60,342 nucleotides of DNA from Tildeniella nuda ZEHNDER 1965/U140 (GCA_019358895.1 JAHHIG010000026.1:1-60342); one strand, 5' to 3'; counted from the first letter of the stretch, positions 18,310 through 27,869 are shown. Numbers and translations: made by a program. Notes: generated by a model not told the origin, from the letters alone.

Positions 18310-19005
18310 TTGAACGCTCTACTCATTACTGCGACCGATACCAACGCGGGTAAGACTGTCTTAACAACAGCGCTAGCAGCCTACTTGCAAACCTACTGTG
18401 CCGACCAAACATGGAGCATTCTCAAGCCCATCCAAACGGGCGTTGGCGACGGCGAACTCTACAGCAGACTGTTTGCGCTCTCTCTAGATGCAGTCACCCC
18501 GTTACGCTTTGACGCGCCTCTTGCTCCACCATTGGCAGCCGCACAAGAAGGACGGCGTGTTGAAATCGAGTACGCCTGGCAAGCCTTTGAAACCATGCGG
18601 CAGCAATACGATTGGGTGCTGGTGGAGGCGCTGGGCGGGTTGGGTTCGCCGATAACGCACGAAACTACGGTGGCAGATTTGGCGTGGGACTGGCATTTGT
18701 CAGCCGTTTTAGTTGTGCCTGTAAAGTTGGGCGCGATCGGGCAGGCGGTTGCTAACGTGGCGCTGGCTCGTCAATCTCGCGTTCATCTCAAAGGCATTGT
18801 GCTTAACTGTGTTGAGCCTTGCACACCGGAAGAAATTGAGCAGTGGGCATCGGCTGATCTGATCCAGTCCCTGACCCATACCCCTATTTTGGGAGTGATG
18901 CCTCATTTGGCTGACCCAACTGATATGGCTCAACTGGCTCAAGTCGCTTCAAATCTGATGATAGAACGTTTGATCGCTGTTCCACTCAAGTCAACTAGAG
19001 CTTGA
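18310..19005 (+). CDS. bioD: Dethiobiotin synthetase
   Basis: The reading frame starts at TTG (MNALLITATDTNAGKT); no ATG or GTG lies closer to the conserved N-terminus, so a TTG start is likely. The 231-residue protein has the P-loop TDTNAGKTVL, the substrate-binding KPIQTGV, and VEALGGLGSPI. BioD converts 7,8-diaminopelargonic acid, CO2 and ATP to dethiobiotin in biotin synthesis. No other bio gene is near. The gap before it consists of TTAGTTGTTAG-type short repeats and their inverse. Confidence 0.92.
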   Translation: MNALLITATDTNAGKTVLTTALAAYLQTYCADQTWSILKPIQTGVGDGELYSRLFALSLDAVTPLRFDAPLAPPLAAAQEGRRVEIEYAWQAFETMRQQYDWVLVEALGGLGSPITHETTVADLAWDWHLSAVLVVPVKLGAIGQAVANVALARQSRVHLKGIVLNCVEPCTPEEIEQWASADLIQSLTHTPILGVMPHLADPTDMAQLAQVASNLMIERLIAVPLKSTRA

Positions 19006-19015
19006 GCGCAGAGCA

Positions 19016-19666
19016 TTAAGGGACGATGCGCTGATCGAGGTTTGTCAAACCCGTTGTCGCTCCTGGTTTAAAAACCAATGCCTGGATGTTGGCATCCTTG
19101 TAGCGATCGAGACCAAGATTCACTCTGATGCTGAGAGGTACAGCATTCGTGGGTACTGTCACAAAGCCCAAACGCTTGTAAAATGCTAGGCGGTGGGGCT
19201 GGCTGGCTAAATAGAGTGGCAGTGACGCTTCTTGAGTCAGCCGTTGCACTAAACAAGACCCGTAGCCCTGACCACGCCATGCAGCATCGACCTGCACGAG
19301 ATATGCTTCAGAATGAGTGCTGTACTTAAAAAGCTTGGCACAACCGATGACTTTGCCACCAGACTCAACGACCCAGAAATTCGCTAGAGTTCTATCACTC
19401 CACTGATGAGCTTGCAGTGCCAGCACAAACAGGATGGTCAAAGCAATGGCGTGGGAGTAGAAACCATGTCGTATCAGCGCGAGCAAGAGACCCGCAGTGA
19501 TTGCGATCGCCACGGGACTCTGGTAAAAAAGTGGACGTAGCCATTGCGCTCTACCAGGCTTCAGCGATCGATAAAATTTGTCTACTAGCGGCTCAATCGC
19601 TTTGCGATCGCCTACTTGAGCCGGACGAATCAAACATTGGGGCGATCGAGAAGAATGCAGTGTCAT
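19016..19666 (-). CDS. GNAT family N-acetyltransferase with internal membrane segments
   Basis: The 216-residue protein has a GNAT core split by a hydrophobic pair of helices (about 50-85, YQSPVAIAITAGLLLAL and HAIALTILFVLAL). After it come NFWVVESGGKVIGCAKL, the acetyl-CoA loop AAWRGQGYGSCLVQRL and the FYKRLGF strand. The insertion may tether the enzyme to a membrane. Such proteins occur in cyanobacteria but have no known substrate. It is convergent with bioD, 10 bp apart. Confidence 0.83.
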   Translation of the reverse strand: MTLHSSRSPQCLIRPAQVGDRKAIEPLVDKFYRSLKPGRAQWLRPLFYQSPVAIAITAGLLLALIRHGFYSHAIALTILFVLALQAHQWSDRTLANFWVVESGGKVIGCAKLFKYSTHSEAYLVQVDAAWRGQGYGSCLVQRLTQEASLPLYLASQPHRLAFYKRLGFVTVPTNAVPLSIRVNLGLDRYKDANIQALVFKPGATTGLTNLDQRIVP

Positions 19667-19777
19667 AGAAAAATGGCGATCGCTCGTTAAAGACCTTGCC
19701 TAAAGTCGCTAAAGTAGATCTATTGCAGTTGGCAATCCCTTTCAGGATGCCCAAGGTTTCTTCGAGAGGCACACGCT

Positions 19778-20989
19778 ATGGTTTCGACCCCGTTATCCCC
19801 CCATCCTGTTGACACGTCTCGCATTCGCGCCACGATTCAGGCATTGCAGCCAGAGCTGGTCGAGTGGCGCAGACAACTCCATCAAAAACCAGAGCTAGGC
19901 TTTCGTGAGCAGCTAACGGCAGCCTTTATTGCCCAAAAGCTAGAAGCGTGGGGCATTGAGCACCAAACAGGCATCGCTCAAACGGGGATCGTTGCCATCA
20001 TTCGAGGCACACGTCCGGGTGCGGTACTGGGCATTCGTGCTGATATGGATGCGTTGCCCATTCAAGAAGAAAATACCGTTGCCTATAAATCGCAGCATGA
20101 CGGCATTATGCACGCCTGTGGTCATGATGGACACGTCACGATCGCCCTCGGTACTGCCTACTACCTATCGCAACACCGAGACGCTTTCGCTGGTACAGTC
20201 AAAATTATTTTTCAACCAGCAGAAGAAGGACCCGGCGGAGCCAAGCCCATGATCGAGGCTGGTGTCCTCAAAAATCCAGATGTGGATGCCATCATCGGTT
20301 TGCACCTGTGGAATAACCTGCCGTTGGGCACGATCGGCGTTCGTAGTGGCGCACTGATGGCGGCTGTAGAACTGTTTAACTGCACCATTTTGGGTAAAGG
20401 TGGACATGGTGCCATCCCGCAACAGACGATCGATTCCATCGTGGTTGCCTCGCAGGTTGTGATGGCACTTCAAACGATCGTGGCACGCAATGTAGACCCG
20501 ATTGAATCCGCAGTGGTAACAGTGGGCAAATTGCACGCTGGTACAGCGCACAACGTCATCGCTGCCACGGCTCAGATGAGTGGCACCGTCCGCTATTTCA
20601 ACCCTCAATTTCAAGGCTTCTTTAAACAGCGAATGGAACAAATTGTGAGCGGCATCTGTCAAAGCCACGGCGCGGACTATACGCTGGAATACTACAGCTT
20701 GTATCCACCTGTTATTAATGATGAGCGCATGGCAAGCCTGATACGATCGGTCGCTGAAACTGTCATTGAGTCACCGCTCGGCGTTGTGCCCCAGTGCCAA
20801 ACAATGGGTGGCGAAGATATGTCCTTTTTTCTTCAAGAAGTCCCTGGCTGCTATTTCTTTCTCGGTTCTGCCAACGCCGATAAAAACCTGGCGTATCCAC
20901 ACCATCATCCCCGGTTTAACTTTGACGAAACGGCTTTAGGGATGGGCGTTGAAATCTTTGTCCGCTGCGTGGAGCAGTACTGCCGCTAA
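19778..20989 (+). CDS. M20 family metallopeptidase (amidohydrolase, hippurate-hydrolase type)
   Basis: This 403-residue enzyme has the M20D signature: WRRQLHQKPELGF, GIRADMDALPIQEE, MHACGHDGH, FQPAEEGPGG and the C-terminal TMGGEDMSFFLQEVPG. Metal ligands (Cys/His of ACGHDGH, paired Glu of PAEEG, terminal His in YPHHHPRF) are present. Members hydrolyse N-acyl amino acids, IAA conjugates or hippurate; the substrate is not resolvable here. It stands alone. Confidence 0.93.
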   Translation: MVSTPLSPHPVDTSRIRATIQALQPELVEWRRQLHQKPELGFREQLTAAFIAQKLEAWGIEHQTGIAQTGIVAIIRGTRPGAVLGIRADMDALPIQEENTVAYKSQHDGIMHACGHDGHVTIALGTAYYLSQHRDAFAGTVKIIFQPAEEGPGGAKPMIEAGVLKNPDVDAIIGLHLWNNLPLGTIGVRSGALMAAVELFNCTILGKGGHGAIPQQTIDSIVVASQVVMALQTIVARNVDPIESAVVTVGKLHAGTAHNVIAATAQMSGTVRYFNPQFQGFFKQRMEQIVSGICQSHGADYTLEYYSLYPPVINDERMASLIRSVAETVIESPLGVVPQCQTMGGEDMSFFLQEVPGCYFFLGSANADKNLAYPHHHPRFNFDETALGMGVEIFVRCVEQYCR

Positions 20990-21065
20990 GTCTGATTGAG
21001 GTGCGATCGACTGCATTCAAGCAAATAACATCTCATTACTCTGTCAGATTCCTGTTTCTTGCTTC

Positions 21066-21310
21066 AGAGGATGCCTCAAAAGTCTAAGCTCTTGTAGCTT
21101 TGGCGACTGAATACTCCTACTCCTTTGGAGAAGGCTTCGCCAACGGAGACGCTACGCGTTTCTTGGATGCCGAAGGCTTTACGCGGCTACACAAACTAAA
21201 CCCGCCGCCGCAGGTTGCCAAAACCTTTCGTTTCAATAGTCCGCGTCGGCGAATTTTGTTTACGTAGTCGCGGTTTTAACTGCCAGATGCTTTTCAAATA
21301 ACCTCTTAAA
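21066..21310 (-). repeat. Dispersed foldback repeat, family 'accgcgacta', copy 2 (inverted)
   Basis: Reading on the minus strand, the right part gives GGCAGTTAAAACCGCGACTACG followed by the GCCGACGCGGAC hairpin region, as in the copy at the window start. Further left are the foldbacks TTTGGAGAAGGCTTCGCCAA and CGTAGCGTCTCCG. It fills about half of the 470-bp gap between the M20 enzyme and the RTX-like ORF; the remainder shows nothing recognisable. Confidence 0.55.
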
Positions 21311-21459
21311 CTTGCATTACATCTTGAGCACTGCCAATTGGAGGATAAGGTAGAGCCATTTTGTTTTTCATACGTTTTTAACACCCTTCAATCACGCTTG
21401 TTCTAGCTGTTAAAGCTAACCAACTTCCACTCAATGTTTGAGATAAACAGGAGTTAAAC

Positions 21460-21921
21460 ATGGCGAAGCTAGGACAAGTTCATGTCAGTCATATTCAGAA
21501 AGCTAAAAGCTTTTTGGATGAAATTCTTGTAGGAGATGCTAGTAACAATGTTCTGAATGGAGAGAATGGAAACGATATAATCCTGGGAAACTTTGGAGAC
21601 GACATTATTTCTAGTGGTCAAGGAATTGATGTCCTTATCGGTGGACAGGGAGACGATCAATTATTTGGTGAAAAAGGTGATGACGTTCTGTTTGGCGACG
21701 AGGGCAACGATCAAATGGATGTTTCCAATGCCATCATTGTTTGTAACGTTGCAACAGTCTATTTTGTTGCGATCGCTTCAATCTCAATTAAAGTGCCAGG
21801 ATACGTTGCCAACATGGGCAATGGAACGATCGTGCTTGCTGGGAAAAACTCAGCATCCCATTCATCGATCGCGACTTTAATCAAAATATCTTTTTTAATA
21901 GGCTCAAACTCAGCAATATAA
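21460..21921 (+). CDS. Truncated RTX/hemolysin-type calcium-binding repeat ORF
   Basis: The first about 88 residues carry RTX nonapeptides (NGENGNDIILGNFGDDI, IGGQGDDQLFGEKGDD, FGDEGNDQMD), which bind Ca2+ in secreted proteins. After about position 21725 the match stops and the remaining frame simply reads antisense through the 3' end of the convergent RidA gene, ending 163 bp inside it. The whole is therefore a fragment of a larger RTX protein, cut by a rearrangement. It has a good upstream ACAGGAG and may still be expressed. Base composition is more AT-rich than its neighbours. Confidence 0.6.
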   Translation: MAKLGQVHVSHIQKAKSFLDEILVGDASNNVLNGENGNDIILGNFGDDIISSGQGIDVLIGGQGDDQLFGEKGDDVLFGDEGNDQMDVSNAIIVCNVATVYFVAIASISIKVPGYVANMGNGTIVLAGKNSASHSSIATLIKISFLIGSNSAI

Positions 21922-22172
21922 ATAGTCAGTTTGATAATGTCTTCAAAGGCGAGATTGCTCGCCTGTAGCGCAATTTTCACATTCTTGAACGTCTGTCTTA
22001 CCTGTTGCTCAAAGTCTGTTGAGACTAACTTTCCTGCCAGATCAGAAGCCCACTGACCAGAGACGAAAACAATTTCTGCGTTGGCAGGCGCTTTCCCAAT
22101 ATGTGAAAACCCGTTCTGCACAGGATTAAAGAGGGTGGTGGGATTGATAAAGGTGTTTTTTCCTTGTTGCAT
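21759..22172 (-). CDS. RidA family protein
   Basis: Starting at MQQGKNTFINPT gives 137 residues, the family length. Matching features are FSHIGKAPANAEIVFVSGQWASD, the QVRQTFKNVKIAL helix, and the YPGTLIEIEAIA tail. RidA proteins deaminate reactive enamine/imine intermediates of amino-acid metabolism or act as related amidohydrolases. The usual catalytic Arg region of true RidA is not clear here, so it may belong to another Rid subgroup. Its 3' end is overlapped antisense by the truncated RTX ORF. Confidence 0.83.
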   Translation of the reverse strand: MQQGKNTFINPTTLFNPVQNGFSHIGKAPANAEIVFVSGQWASDLAGKLVSTDFEQQVRQTFKNVKIALQASNLAFEDIIKLTIYIAEFEPIKKDILIKVAIDEWDAEFFPASTIVPLPMLATYPGTLIEIEAIATK

Positions 22173-22331
22173 AATGATTAGACAATGGGTACTTTGAGCT
22201 TGCGTGGTCAGCGTATCATAAGCACATTTAGACTTACGGTAATATAGCAAAAGTAATCGCTTGCGTCAGTTCTAATTTGTTGGGGTAATACCTTAAATTA
22301 AGGGATACAGATTTGGTGGAGGTGGCTAGTC

Positions 22332-22537
22332 ATGGTTGTCTGTAGCATGATGATCTTTAGCCTCGGTATGGTTATCGCGCCCAATCTCATACCGCAGTTC
22401 TTTAACATCTGGTTTTCTCATCTTCTCAAGCTCACACCGCCTTTAGTGACGCAGCAACTTTCTACATCAAATTTGTCTACGGGCTGCTGGGAGACAGGGT
22501 AAACGCATCTAACATGAGGTTTGAGTCATTAGGGTAG
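22332..22537 (+). pseudogene. Frameshifted remnant of a small membrane protein
   Basis: From an ATG the frame reads a hydrophobic MVVCSMMIFSLGMVIAPNLI stretch, then loses sense; a second frame continues with FSDAATFYIKFVYGLLG before a stop. The two pieces together look like the first half of a small membrane protein broken by one frameshift at about 22415-22440 and truncated after it. I do not know the parent family by name. Nothing else was recognised in the 250 bases after it. Confidence 0.35.
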
Positions 22538-22718
22538 GATGCAGGCTTATCCCAGCGGCACTTCTGCCCTGGATATCCATGTTCGCGCGAAAGTCGTAGA
22601 TCTGATGGTTGTGTGAACGCAGAATACTGGCACAGGGTAGCGTCACTCGCATCCCATTCTGGCGCATATAGGTAATACCATTTCACTAAACTGTGGCTAC
22701 ACAGGCAAGCTTCGGCTG

Positions 22719-22769
<51 letters not shown>

Positions 22770-22795
22770 AGCAAAAACGAATCTGTAGGGCGATT

Positions 22796-23041
22796 TTATA
22801 GAATTGGTATAACATCCACTTCGTATACGGCTGAGTTACCAGCTTCACCTAACCATAGTCCTGTATTCTCGTGGTGCATTGTCTGGATCGTTGCAAAAAG
22901 CTGAGCCGGGGCATCCCGAACGGTCTGCTTGCCTTCCGCTGGCGGTTGGTTGCTAAACCGGAACTTACCATCATTGGTAAGGTGAGCGGCGATCGCATCA
23001 GCGTCTAGCGTATCCACCGTTTGAAGTAATGGCAAACCCAT
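22796..23041 (-). pseudogene. 3'-truncated NTF2/SnoaL-like protein
   Basis: The 81 residues MGLPLLQTVDTLDADAIAAHL, TNDGKFRFSNQPP and VYEVDV match the first two-thirds of nuclear-transport-factor-2-like (SnoaL) domains of about 130 residues. The frame stops right after VYEVDV in unrelated intergenic DNA, so the last beta strands are missing. A stop codon immediately precedes the ATG. It is probably a dead fragment, though it could still be translated. Confidence 0.5.
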
Positions 23042-23328
23042 TCAGCATCCATTGCTTTACCTCTTAATGGATGGCTAGTGAATACCCTGTTGTTCCATTG
23101 CCCGCTGTACCCCTTCGTCTTCTGCCTCACCCGAAGTAGCCTTAGCGATCGTTTGGCAAAAGTATACCAATCGTCGGCACTGCCAGCGTTCTTAAGGGTT
23201 GTGAGAGACACTGTTGCCTTACCAAACCCGTGAAGAATGCGGTGCGTTCTATAGTCTGTAAGAATGATTAGGCACCAAATCCAATCGGTTTTGATGGAGT
23301 CTGTTTGCTTCTTGAGGGCTGCGAGAGG

Positions 23329-24114
23329 TTATTTCGCTTTAGGTGCAGCCGCATTGCCTACATACATACCTCTTGCTGGACTCTGCCACTTGCCCTTGGT
23401 TTTGCCGACCGAGAGGATGTTGCTAAGGGAACTCTTGGCTCGATCGTACGCCTCGCCTGGTAAGCCGTGATACAGCTCAGCCATAATAGCGTCTGTATTC
23501 AATGGCTCTTTGGCACTCTCTAAAATTTCACCCACTGACTCAGTCATTGATTTATTTTGAAAGTTAGTCTGCAAAAACGTTTGAAACCCGGATAGGGATG
23601 CTTTACTTCCATCACTGCTTGATGGGATCGATCGCGCTGGCTTCTCTGTTTTAGCTGCGCTAGTTTTTCCAACAGTAGGCAGTTTGGTAGCATCACGCTT
23701 TGACTGTGAGGGCTTGCTTTGTTGCCGTTGCTTAGTCCGCTTTGGTGGTGGAGAACTAACAGTCGAAGCGGCGGTATTGGCAGCGAGATGATTGCTATTT
23801 GCAGCAACTGTTGTCCGATCGAGCGGTGATACCGTCGTACTAACTGCGTTGAATGGTACGTCTTCCATAGCAGCATTGACGTTGTTACTGGCGGTGAGAT
23901 TTGGTGTAGAAGTGGTATGAGGCGCTAATCCCAGTCCTGCCGCCTCTAACAGTAACGTCTCAATACCTTGAAGTTGAAGTGTTTTTTGCTGGATTTGCTC
24001 GTTGATCTGTTGCAGTTCGTGGCTCAAGTGTTCTTTTACTTTCTGCAATGATGCCACAAAGGTGCTCGCTTCATCTTTAGCCAATGTTTGCAGGTAAGAA
24101 TGAGAATTAGCCAC
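23329..24114 (-). CDS. Hypothetical protein: N-terminal coiled coil, low-complexity linker, C-terminal winged-helix-like domain
   Basis: I place the start at GTG (VANSHSYLQTL), which has AAGGA seven bases upstream; an ATG 60 bp further up lacks such a site. The 261-residue protein has an amphipathic coiled coil (to about 75), a Ser/Thr/Pro/Lys-rich linker, and a compact C-terminal part (LNTDAIMAELYHGLPGEAYD, then SLSNILSVGKTKGKWQ, then GMYVG) that resembles a small winged helix. It might bind nucleic acid; no family name is recognised. Confidence 0.65.
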   Translation of the reverse strand: MANSHSYLQTLAKDEASTFVASLQKVKEHLSHELQQINEQIQQKTLQLQGIETLLLEAAGLGLAPHTTSTPNLTASNNVNAAMEDVPFNAVSTTVSPLDRTTVAANSNHLAANTAASTVSSPPPKRTKQRQQSKPSQSKRDATKLPTVGKTSAAKTEKPARSIPSSSDGSKASLSGFQTFLQTNFQNKSMTESVGEILESAKEPLNTDAIMAELYHGLPGEAYDRAKSSLSNILSVGKTKGKWQSPARGMYVGNAAAPKAK

Positions 24115-24300
24115 AACAAAATCCTTATTAGTTAATGCTTTTGATTTTACTCCACACTTCCATCTGCGACACATTAATCGGTCAATGACTTCGTAAGGCT
24201 TTACACCATTACGAAAAGCGGATTGGCGCTACGTTTCTATTGTTGGTGCAGCGATCGCTCAATCGTTTTGCAGTGTTTCTTACGATCATAAACTGCTGAT

Positions 24301-24440
24301 ATAGCGGTTCCTCATCCAGTGAAGTACAGTCGCAAAGAGGCAGAAGGCAGAGGGCAGAGGGCAGAAGTTAAAGAGCACGGTGGCTTTCCTTCTGCCTTAA
24401 AACCTCAGCCCTTGTACTGCATTCTTATGGGAACCGCTAT
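24301..24440 (-). repeat. MITE-like element, copy B (ATAGCGGTTCC terminal inverted repeats)
   Basis: Ends are ATAGCGGTTCC and its complement GGAACCGCTAT, about 140 bp apart. The interior matches the copy at 1.4 kb in inverse orientation, including GTGAAGTACAGTCGCAAAGAGG-type sequence and the aggcagagggcag runs. No ORF inside. Confidence 0.7.
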
Positions 24441-24885
24441 ATAGCTGCTTAACTCAGTCATGAACTTAACTCAGTCATGAAAAAGATGCAGTGATTAAAG
24501 CGATCAACTGTCAGCGGTGATTGCAGGCTCGACCACTGAGCTAGACTACAGGCTACTTTTCTTCAACACGTATTGGGGCTTGACTCGGTAAGCTCGATCG
24601 ACCTCTCCGTTTAGAAGAAGATTTTGCCATTCACAGGTGACTCGCCTAATCTTTCCATGCTTTTTTTACTATGGCTATTAATTGACTGGGCATTCCATCA
24701 GTGACCAACTGTTTCATAACGGCACATCAAGGCATACCTGCACCTGAGCAGACGTTATGATGCCGCTAAGCGTCTTAATCGCGCAGTCTTGACCCAGTTG
24801 TCGTAACAGAACTCAACAAAATGTGTGATGATGGAAGCAGCTTGAGATTGAACGAATGTCAGCTACCACTTTCTATTCCTGAGCT
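24441..24885. other. Gene-free stretch upstream of the NYN gene
   Basis: No gene or repeat family was recognised in this stretch. A directly repeated TTAACTCAGTCATGAA occurs at about 24449-24481. It presumably contains the promoter of the NYN-domain gene. Confidence 0.4.
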
Positions 24886-25440
24886 ATGCCTCAACCATCC
24901 CCACAAGCTCTGTTGCTGGTAGACGGTTATAACGTCGTTGGTTTGTGGGCTGACCTCCGGCAAGTGCGCGATCGCGCTGGGTTAGAACCTGCCCGCCGCC
25001 ATTTGATTGAAGCACTCACGGGCTATAGTGCTTTTCAGGGCTTTGACACTCAAATTGTGTTTGACTCTCAATATCGAGAGACTGGCAGTAACCGCGAAGT
25101 TGTCACGCCTAACCTATCCGTTCGCTACACAGATTTTGGGCAAACGGCAGATACGTACATTGAGAAAGCGTGCGCTGACTTTCGATACGACATGCGTAAG
25201 TTTCAGCAGCGGTTAATTGTGGCAACGTCCGATCGGGCGCAACAGCTAACGGTAGTCGGTTATGGGGCAGAGTGGATGTCAGCCGAACGCCTAGGATTAG
25301 AGGTCGCGTCTATTGATCGACAAGTCCAACGTCAGCAAAAAAAGTCTAAAAAGCCGTCAACTCGCTTTCTCGCTCATGCGCTTGATCCGGCGGCACAACA
25401 GCGTCTGGCAAAGCTACGCTTTGGGAAGCATCAGCCTTGA
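24886..25440 (+). CDS. NYN domain ribonuclease (YacP/Rae1-like)
   Basis: The 184-residue protein begins LLLVDGYNVVG, the metal-binding strand of NYN (PIN-like) nucleases, followed by the conserved VVFDSQYRE-like region, YTDFGQTADTYIEKA and VATSDRAQQLTVVGYGAEWMSA. These acidic positions complete the active site. Bacterial YacP/Rae1 proteins are ribosome-associated endoribonucleases acting on mRNA. The basic C-terminal tail (QRQQKKSKKPS) could bind RNA. A tRNA-Asn gene lies 142 bp downstream. Confidence 0.9.
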   Translation: MPQPSPQALLLVDGYNVVGLWADLRQVRDRAGLEPARRHLIEALTGYSAFQGFDTQIVFDSQYRETGSNREVVTPNLSVRYTDFGQTADTYIEKACADFRYDMRKFQQRLIVATSDRAQQLTVVGYGAEWMSAERLGLEVASIDRQVQRQQKKSKKPSTRFLAHALDPAAQQRLAKLRFGKHQP

Positions 25441-25582
25441 AAGGGCACGGTGAGCGGGGGCAGGAGCAAGGAAGCTGTTGAATACGCTAGTGTCTTAATT
25501 GGACAGATTGACAAAAACTCTAGCTGGACGCTTGTCAAAGTGGTCAAATTGTCGGTACTATGGGATTCGCAACGTAGAGCAT

Positions 25583-25654
<72 letters not shown>

Positions 25655-25712
25655 TTAAAAGTAGTTGTTAGGCTCTAGTTATTAGTTGTTAGAGGGATTA
25701 GACTGCGAAATC

Positions 25713-26924
25713 ATGTCTAAGAACCAGCAACTATCAGCTAACAACTTTGATTGGACAGCGCATTGGTCGCTTGATCCGTCGATTACATTTTTGAATCATG
25801 GTTCGTTTGGAGCTTGCCCTTTACCTGTGTTGAACGCACAGCAGCAATGGAGAGCACGGATGGAGCAACAGCCGCTCCAATTTTTCGGGCGGGATCTGGA
25901 GGCGCTACTGGATCAGGCGCGTGTTGAGCTAGGGGCATTTGTCGGTGCAGATGGAGACGATTTAGCGTTTGTACCGAATGCAACCACTGCTGTAAACACA
26001 GTGCTGCGATCGCTTTTGTTGGAACCGGGCGACGAACTACTAACCACAAGCCAGGAGTACAATGCCTGTCGCAATGCGCTGAACTACGTAGCGGAGCGGC
26101 ATGGCTTAAAGGTGGTGGTTGCAGAGGTTTCCTTTCCCATTGCTGCACCAGAGCAAGTGGTAGAAGCGATCGTCAGTTGCGTCACTGCCAAAACCCGACT
26201 GGCACTCATTGACCATATAGTCAGCCAGACCGGGCTGCTTTTTCCTCTGACTGAGCTGATTCAGGCACTGACTCACCGAGGCGTTGAGACGCTGGTAGAC
26301 GGTGCTCATGCGCCGGGAATGGTGCCACTCAATCTACACGCCCTTGGCGCGACGTACTACACGGGCAACTGTCACAAATGGTTGTGTGCCCCGAAAGGCG
26401 CAGCTTTTTTATACGTGCAGCGCGATCGCCAAACTGCCATCCGCCCACTCACGATCAGTCACGGTGCGAACTCTCCCCGCACCGATCGCAGCCGCTTTCG
26501 CCTGGAGTTTGACTGGACTGGCACCGACGACCCAACCGCCTATTTGTGCATTCCAGAGGCAATCCGTTTTATGGGGTCGCTGCTACCGGGTGGATGGGAT
26601 GATCTGATGGCAAACAATCATGCGCTGGCGATCGCGGGTCGTCAGGTGCTCTGCCAAACGCTCAAACTAACGCCACCCTGCCCTGACGCAATGCTTGGCT
26701 CACTGGCAGGAGTACCGTTACCTGATGGCAACCCTCAAGCGCTGCAGGATGCGTTGTTGGAGCAGTATCAGATTGAGGTGCCCATCGTACCTTACCCAAC
26801 CACATCCAGTCGCCTGGTACGCATTTCGGCACAGCTTTACAATCACTTGGAGCAATATCAGTACCTGGCAACGGCGATCGCAGAGTTGCTGTATAAAGAA
26901 ACCAGTCAAGCAGCAAATAAGTAA
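25713..26924 (+). CDS. Aminotransferase class V-fold enzyme (isopenicillin-N-epimerase-like)
   Basis: The ATG of MSKNQQLSANNFDW is preferred to a TTG 27 bp upstream, giving 403 residues. The protein has FLNHGSFGACP at the N-terminus, FVPNATTAVNTVL, the cofactor-contacting VDGAHAPGM, and the PLP lysine in TGNCHKWLCAPKGAAFL. This pattern matches class V PLP enzymes annotated as isopenicillin N epimerase-like; in cyanobacteria the true reaction is unknown and could be a desulfurase, lyase or epimerase. Confidence 0.9.
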   Translation: MSKNQQLSANNFDWTAHWSLDPSITFLNHGSFGACPLPVLNAQQQWRARMEQQPLQFFGRDLEALLDQARVELGAFVGADGDDLAFVPNATTAVNTVLRSLLLEPGDELLTTSQEYNACRNALNYVAERHGLKVVVAEVSFPIAAPEQVVEAIVSCVTAKTRLALIDHIVSQTGLLFPLTELIQALTHRGVETLVDGAHAPGMVPLNLHALGATYYTGNCHKWLCAPKGAAFLYVQRDRQTAIRPLTISHGANSPRTDRSRFRLEFDWTGTDDPTAYLCIPEAIRFMGSLLPGGWDDLMANNHALAIAGRQVLCQTLKLTPPCPDAMLGSLAGVPLPDGNPQALQDALLEQYQIEVPIVPYPTTSSRLVRISAQLYNHLEQYQYLATAIAELLYKETSQAANK

Positions 26925-27039
26925 TGTGACAGTGTAGGATGCCGTATCGCCGTTCCGTCATACCAGAAAAGCGTAGGTAGTGCGTCAGTCTAACGTGGGA
27001 TTGGTAGAGTAGAAGTGGTCTACAACTGGAAGCCAGACG

Positions 27040-27468
27040 ATGGAATGTCCTCTGTGCGGTCACGCTAAAGCCCATAAACATGGCAAAATGCCGAACGGTC
27101 ATCAACGTTATCTCTGCCCCGCTTGCCATCAAACCTTTTCCGAATCCTTTGACAGTCTCTACTACCGTCGCCATATCAGTCCTGAACAAATTCGCCAATT
27201 GCTACAAGCGCCCAGTGAAGGCAGTAGTTTACGTGGCATTAGTCGTACCACTGGACATGCTTATAATACCGTTGTGAGCGTTGTTCGCGCTGCCAGTCAA
27301 AAAGCCCAACTGGTACATAATGGGGAAGTTCAAGCGGTGCAAACCGAGGCAATGAGTGCCGATGAGATGTGGTCATTCGTCTCAAAAAACAAAAGCAATG
27401 TTGTGCCCGAGAACAAGAGCAGGGAGACTGTTGGATTGGTCTCAGCCTTGCCTGCTCTAGTGGGTTAA
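27040..27468 (+). CDS. IS1-type transposase, upstream frame (InsA-like)
   Basis: The 142-residue frame starts MECPLCGHAKAHKHGKMPNG and continues HQRYLCPACHQTF, a zinc ribbon, then a helix-turn-helix (LRGISRTTGHAYNTV) that binds the element ends. It reaches DEMWSFVS, the start of the catalytic domain, and then meets the slippery heptamer A AAA AAC at 27384-27390. A -1 slip there joins it to the downstream frame, giving a fusion transposase ending at 27869. Unshifted translation gives this shorter product, which in IS1 acts as a repressor. Confidence 0.88.
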   Translation: MECPLCGHAKAHKHGKMPNGHQRYLCPACHQTFSESFDSLYYRRHISPEQIRQLLQAPSEGSSLRGISRTTGHAYNTVVSVVRAASQKAQLVHNGEVQAVQTEAMSADEMWSFVSKNKSNVVPENKSRETVGLVSALPALVG

Positions 27469-27869
27469 TGCTGGCAGTTCGCGTGGGCAAACACACGGAT
27501 GCATTCATTGAGCAGTTGGTTATCAACACCGAAGGTAAAACAGCGTGCAAGCAATTCAATACGGACGACTGGGGCGGGTATGAACGAGTTTTGCCGTCTG
27601 ACATGCAGCATCATATTGGCAAAGACAGAACGCAGCGATTAGAGCGAACCAACGGGATTGTCAGGCAACAAACCGGAAGATGGCATCGACGACAGAACAA
27701 ATTTGGCAAGGTGTGGGAACAAACGAAAGTGACAACGCGGCTAGTAGTGACTTACTTCAACTGGATTTGGCAGCATAGTCGAGGCAAAACTACAGCGGCA
27801 CAACGGGCAGGATTAACACCTCAACCGTGGCATTGGCACGATATTGCTATCTATCCCACATTAATTTAA
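27369..27869 (+). CDS. IS1-type transposase, downstream frame (InsB-like, reached by -1 frameshift)
   Basis: This frame supplies the DDE catalytic core: after the slip it reads QKQCCAREQEQGDCWIGLS, then FNTDDWGGYERVLP, and the C-terminal RLERTNGIVRQQTGRWHRRQNKFGK. It has no convincing independent start; expression most likely depends on the slippery site shared with the upstream frame. No stop or frameshift interrupts it, so the element may be active. Confidence 0.88.
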   Translation: MVIRLKKQKQCCAREQEQGDCWIGLSLACSSGLMLAVRVGKHTDAFIEQLVINTEGKTACKQFNTDDWGGYERVLPSDMQHHIGKDRTQRLERTNGIVRQQTGRWHRRQNKFGKVWEQTKVTTRLVVTYFNWIWQHSRGKTTAAQRAGLTPQPWHWHDIAIYPTLI

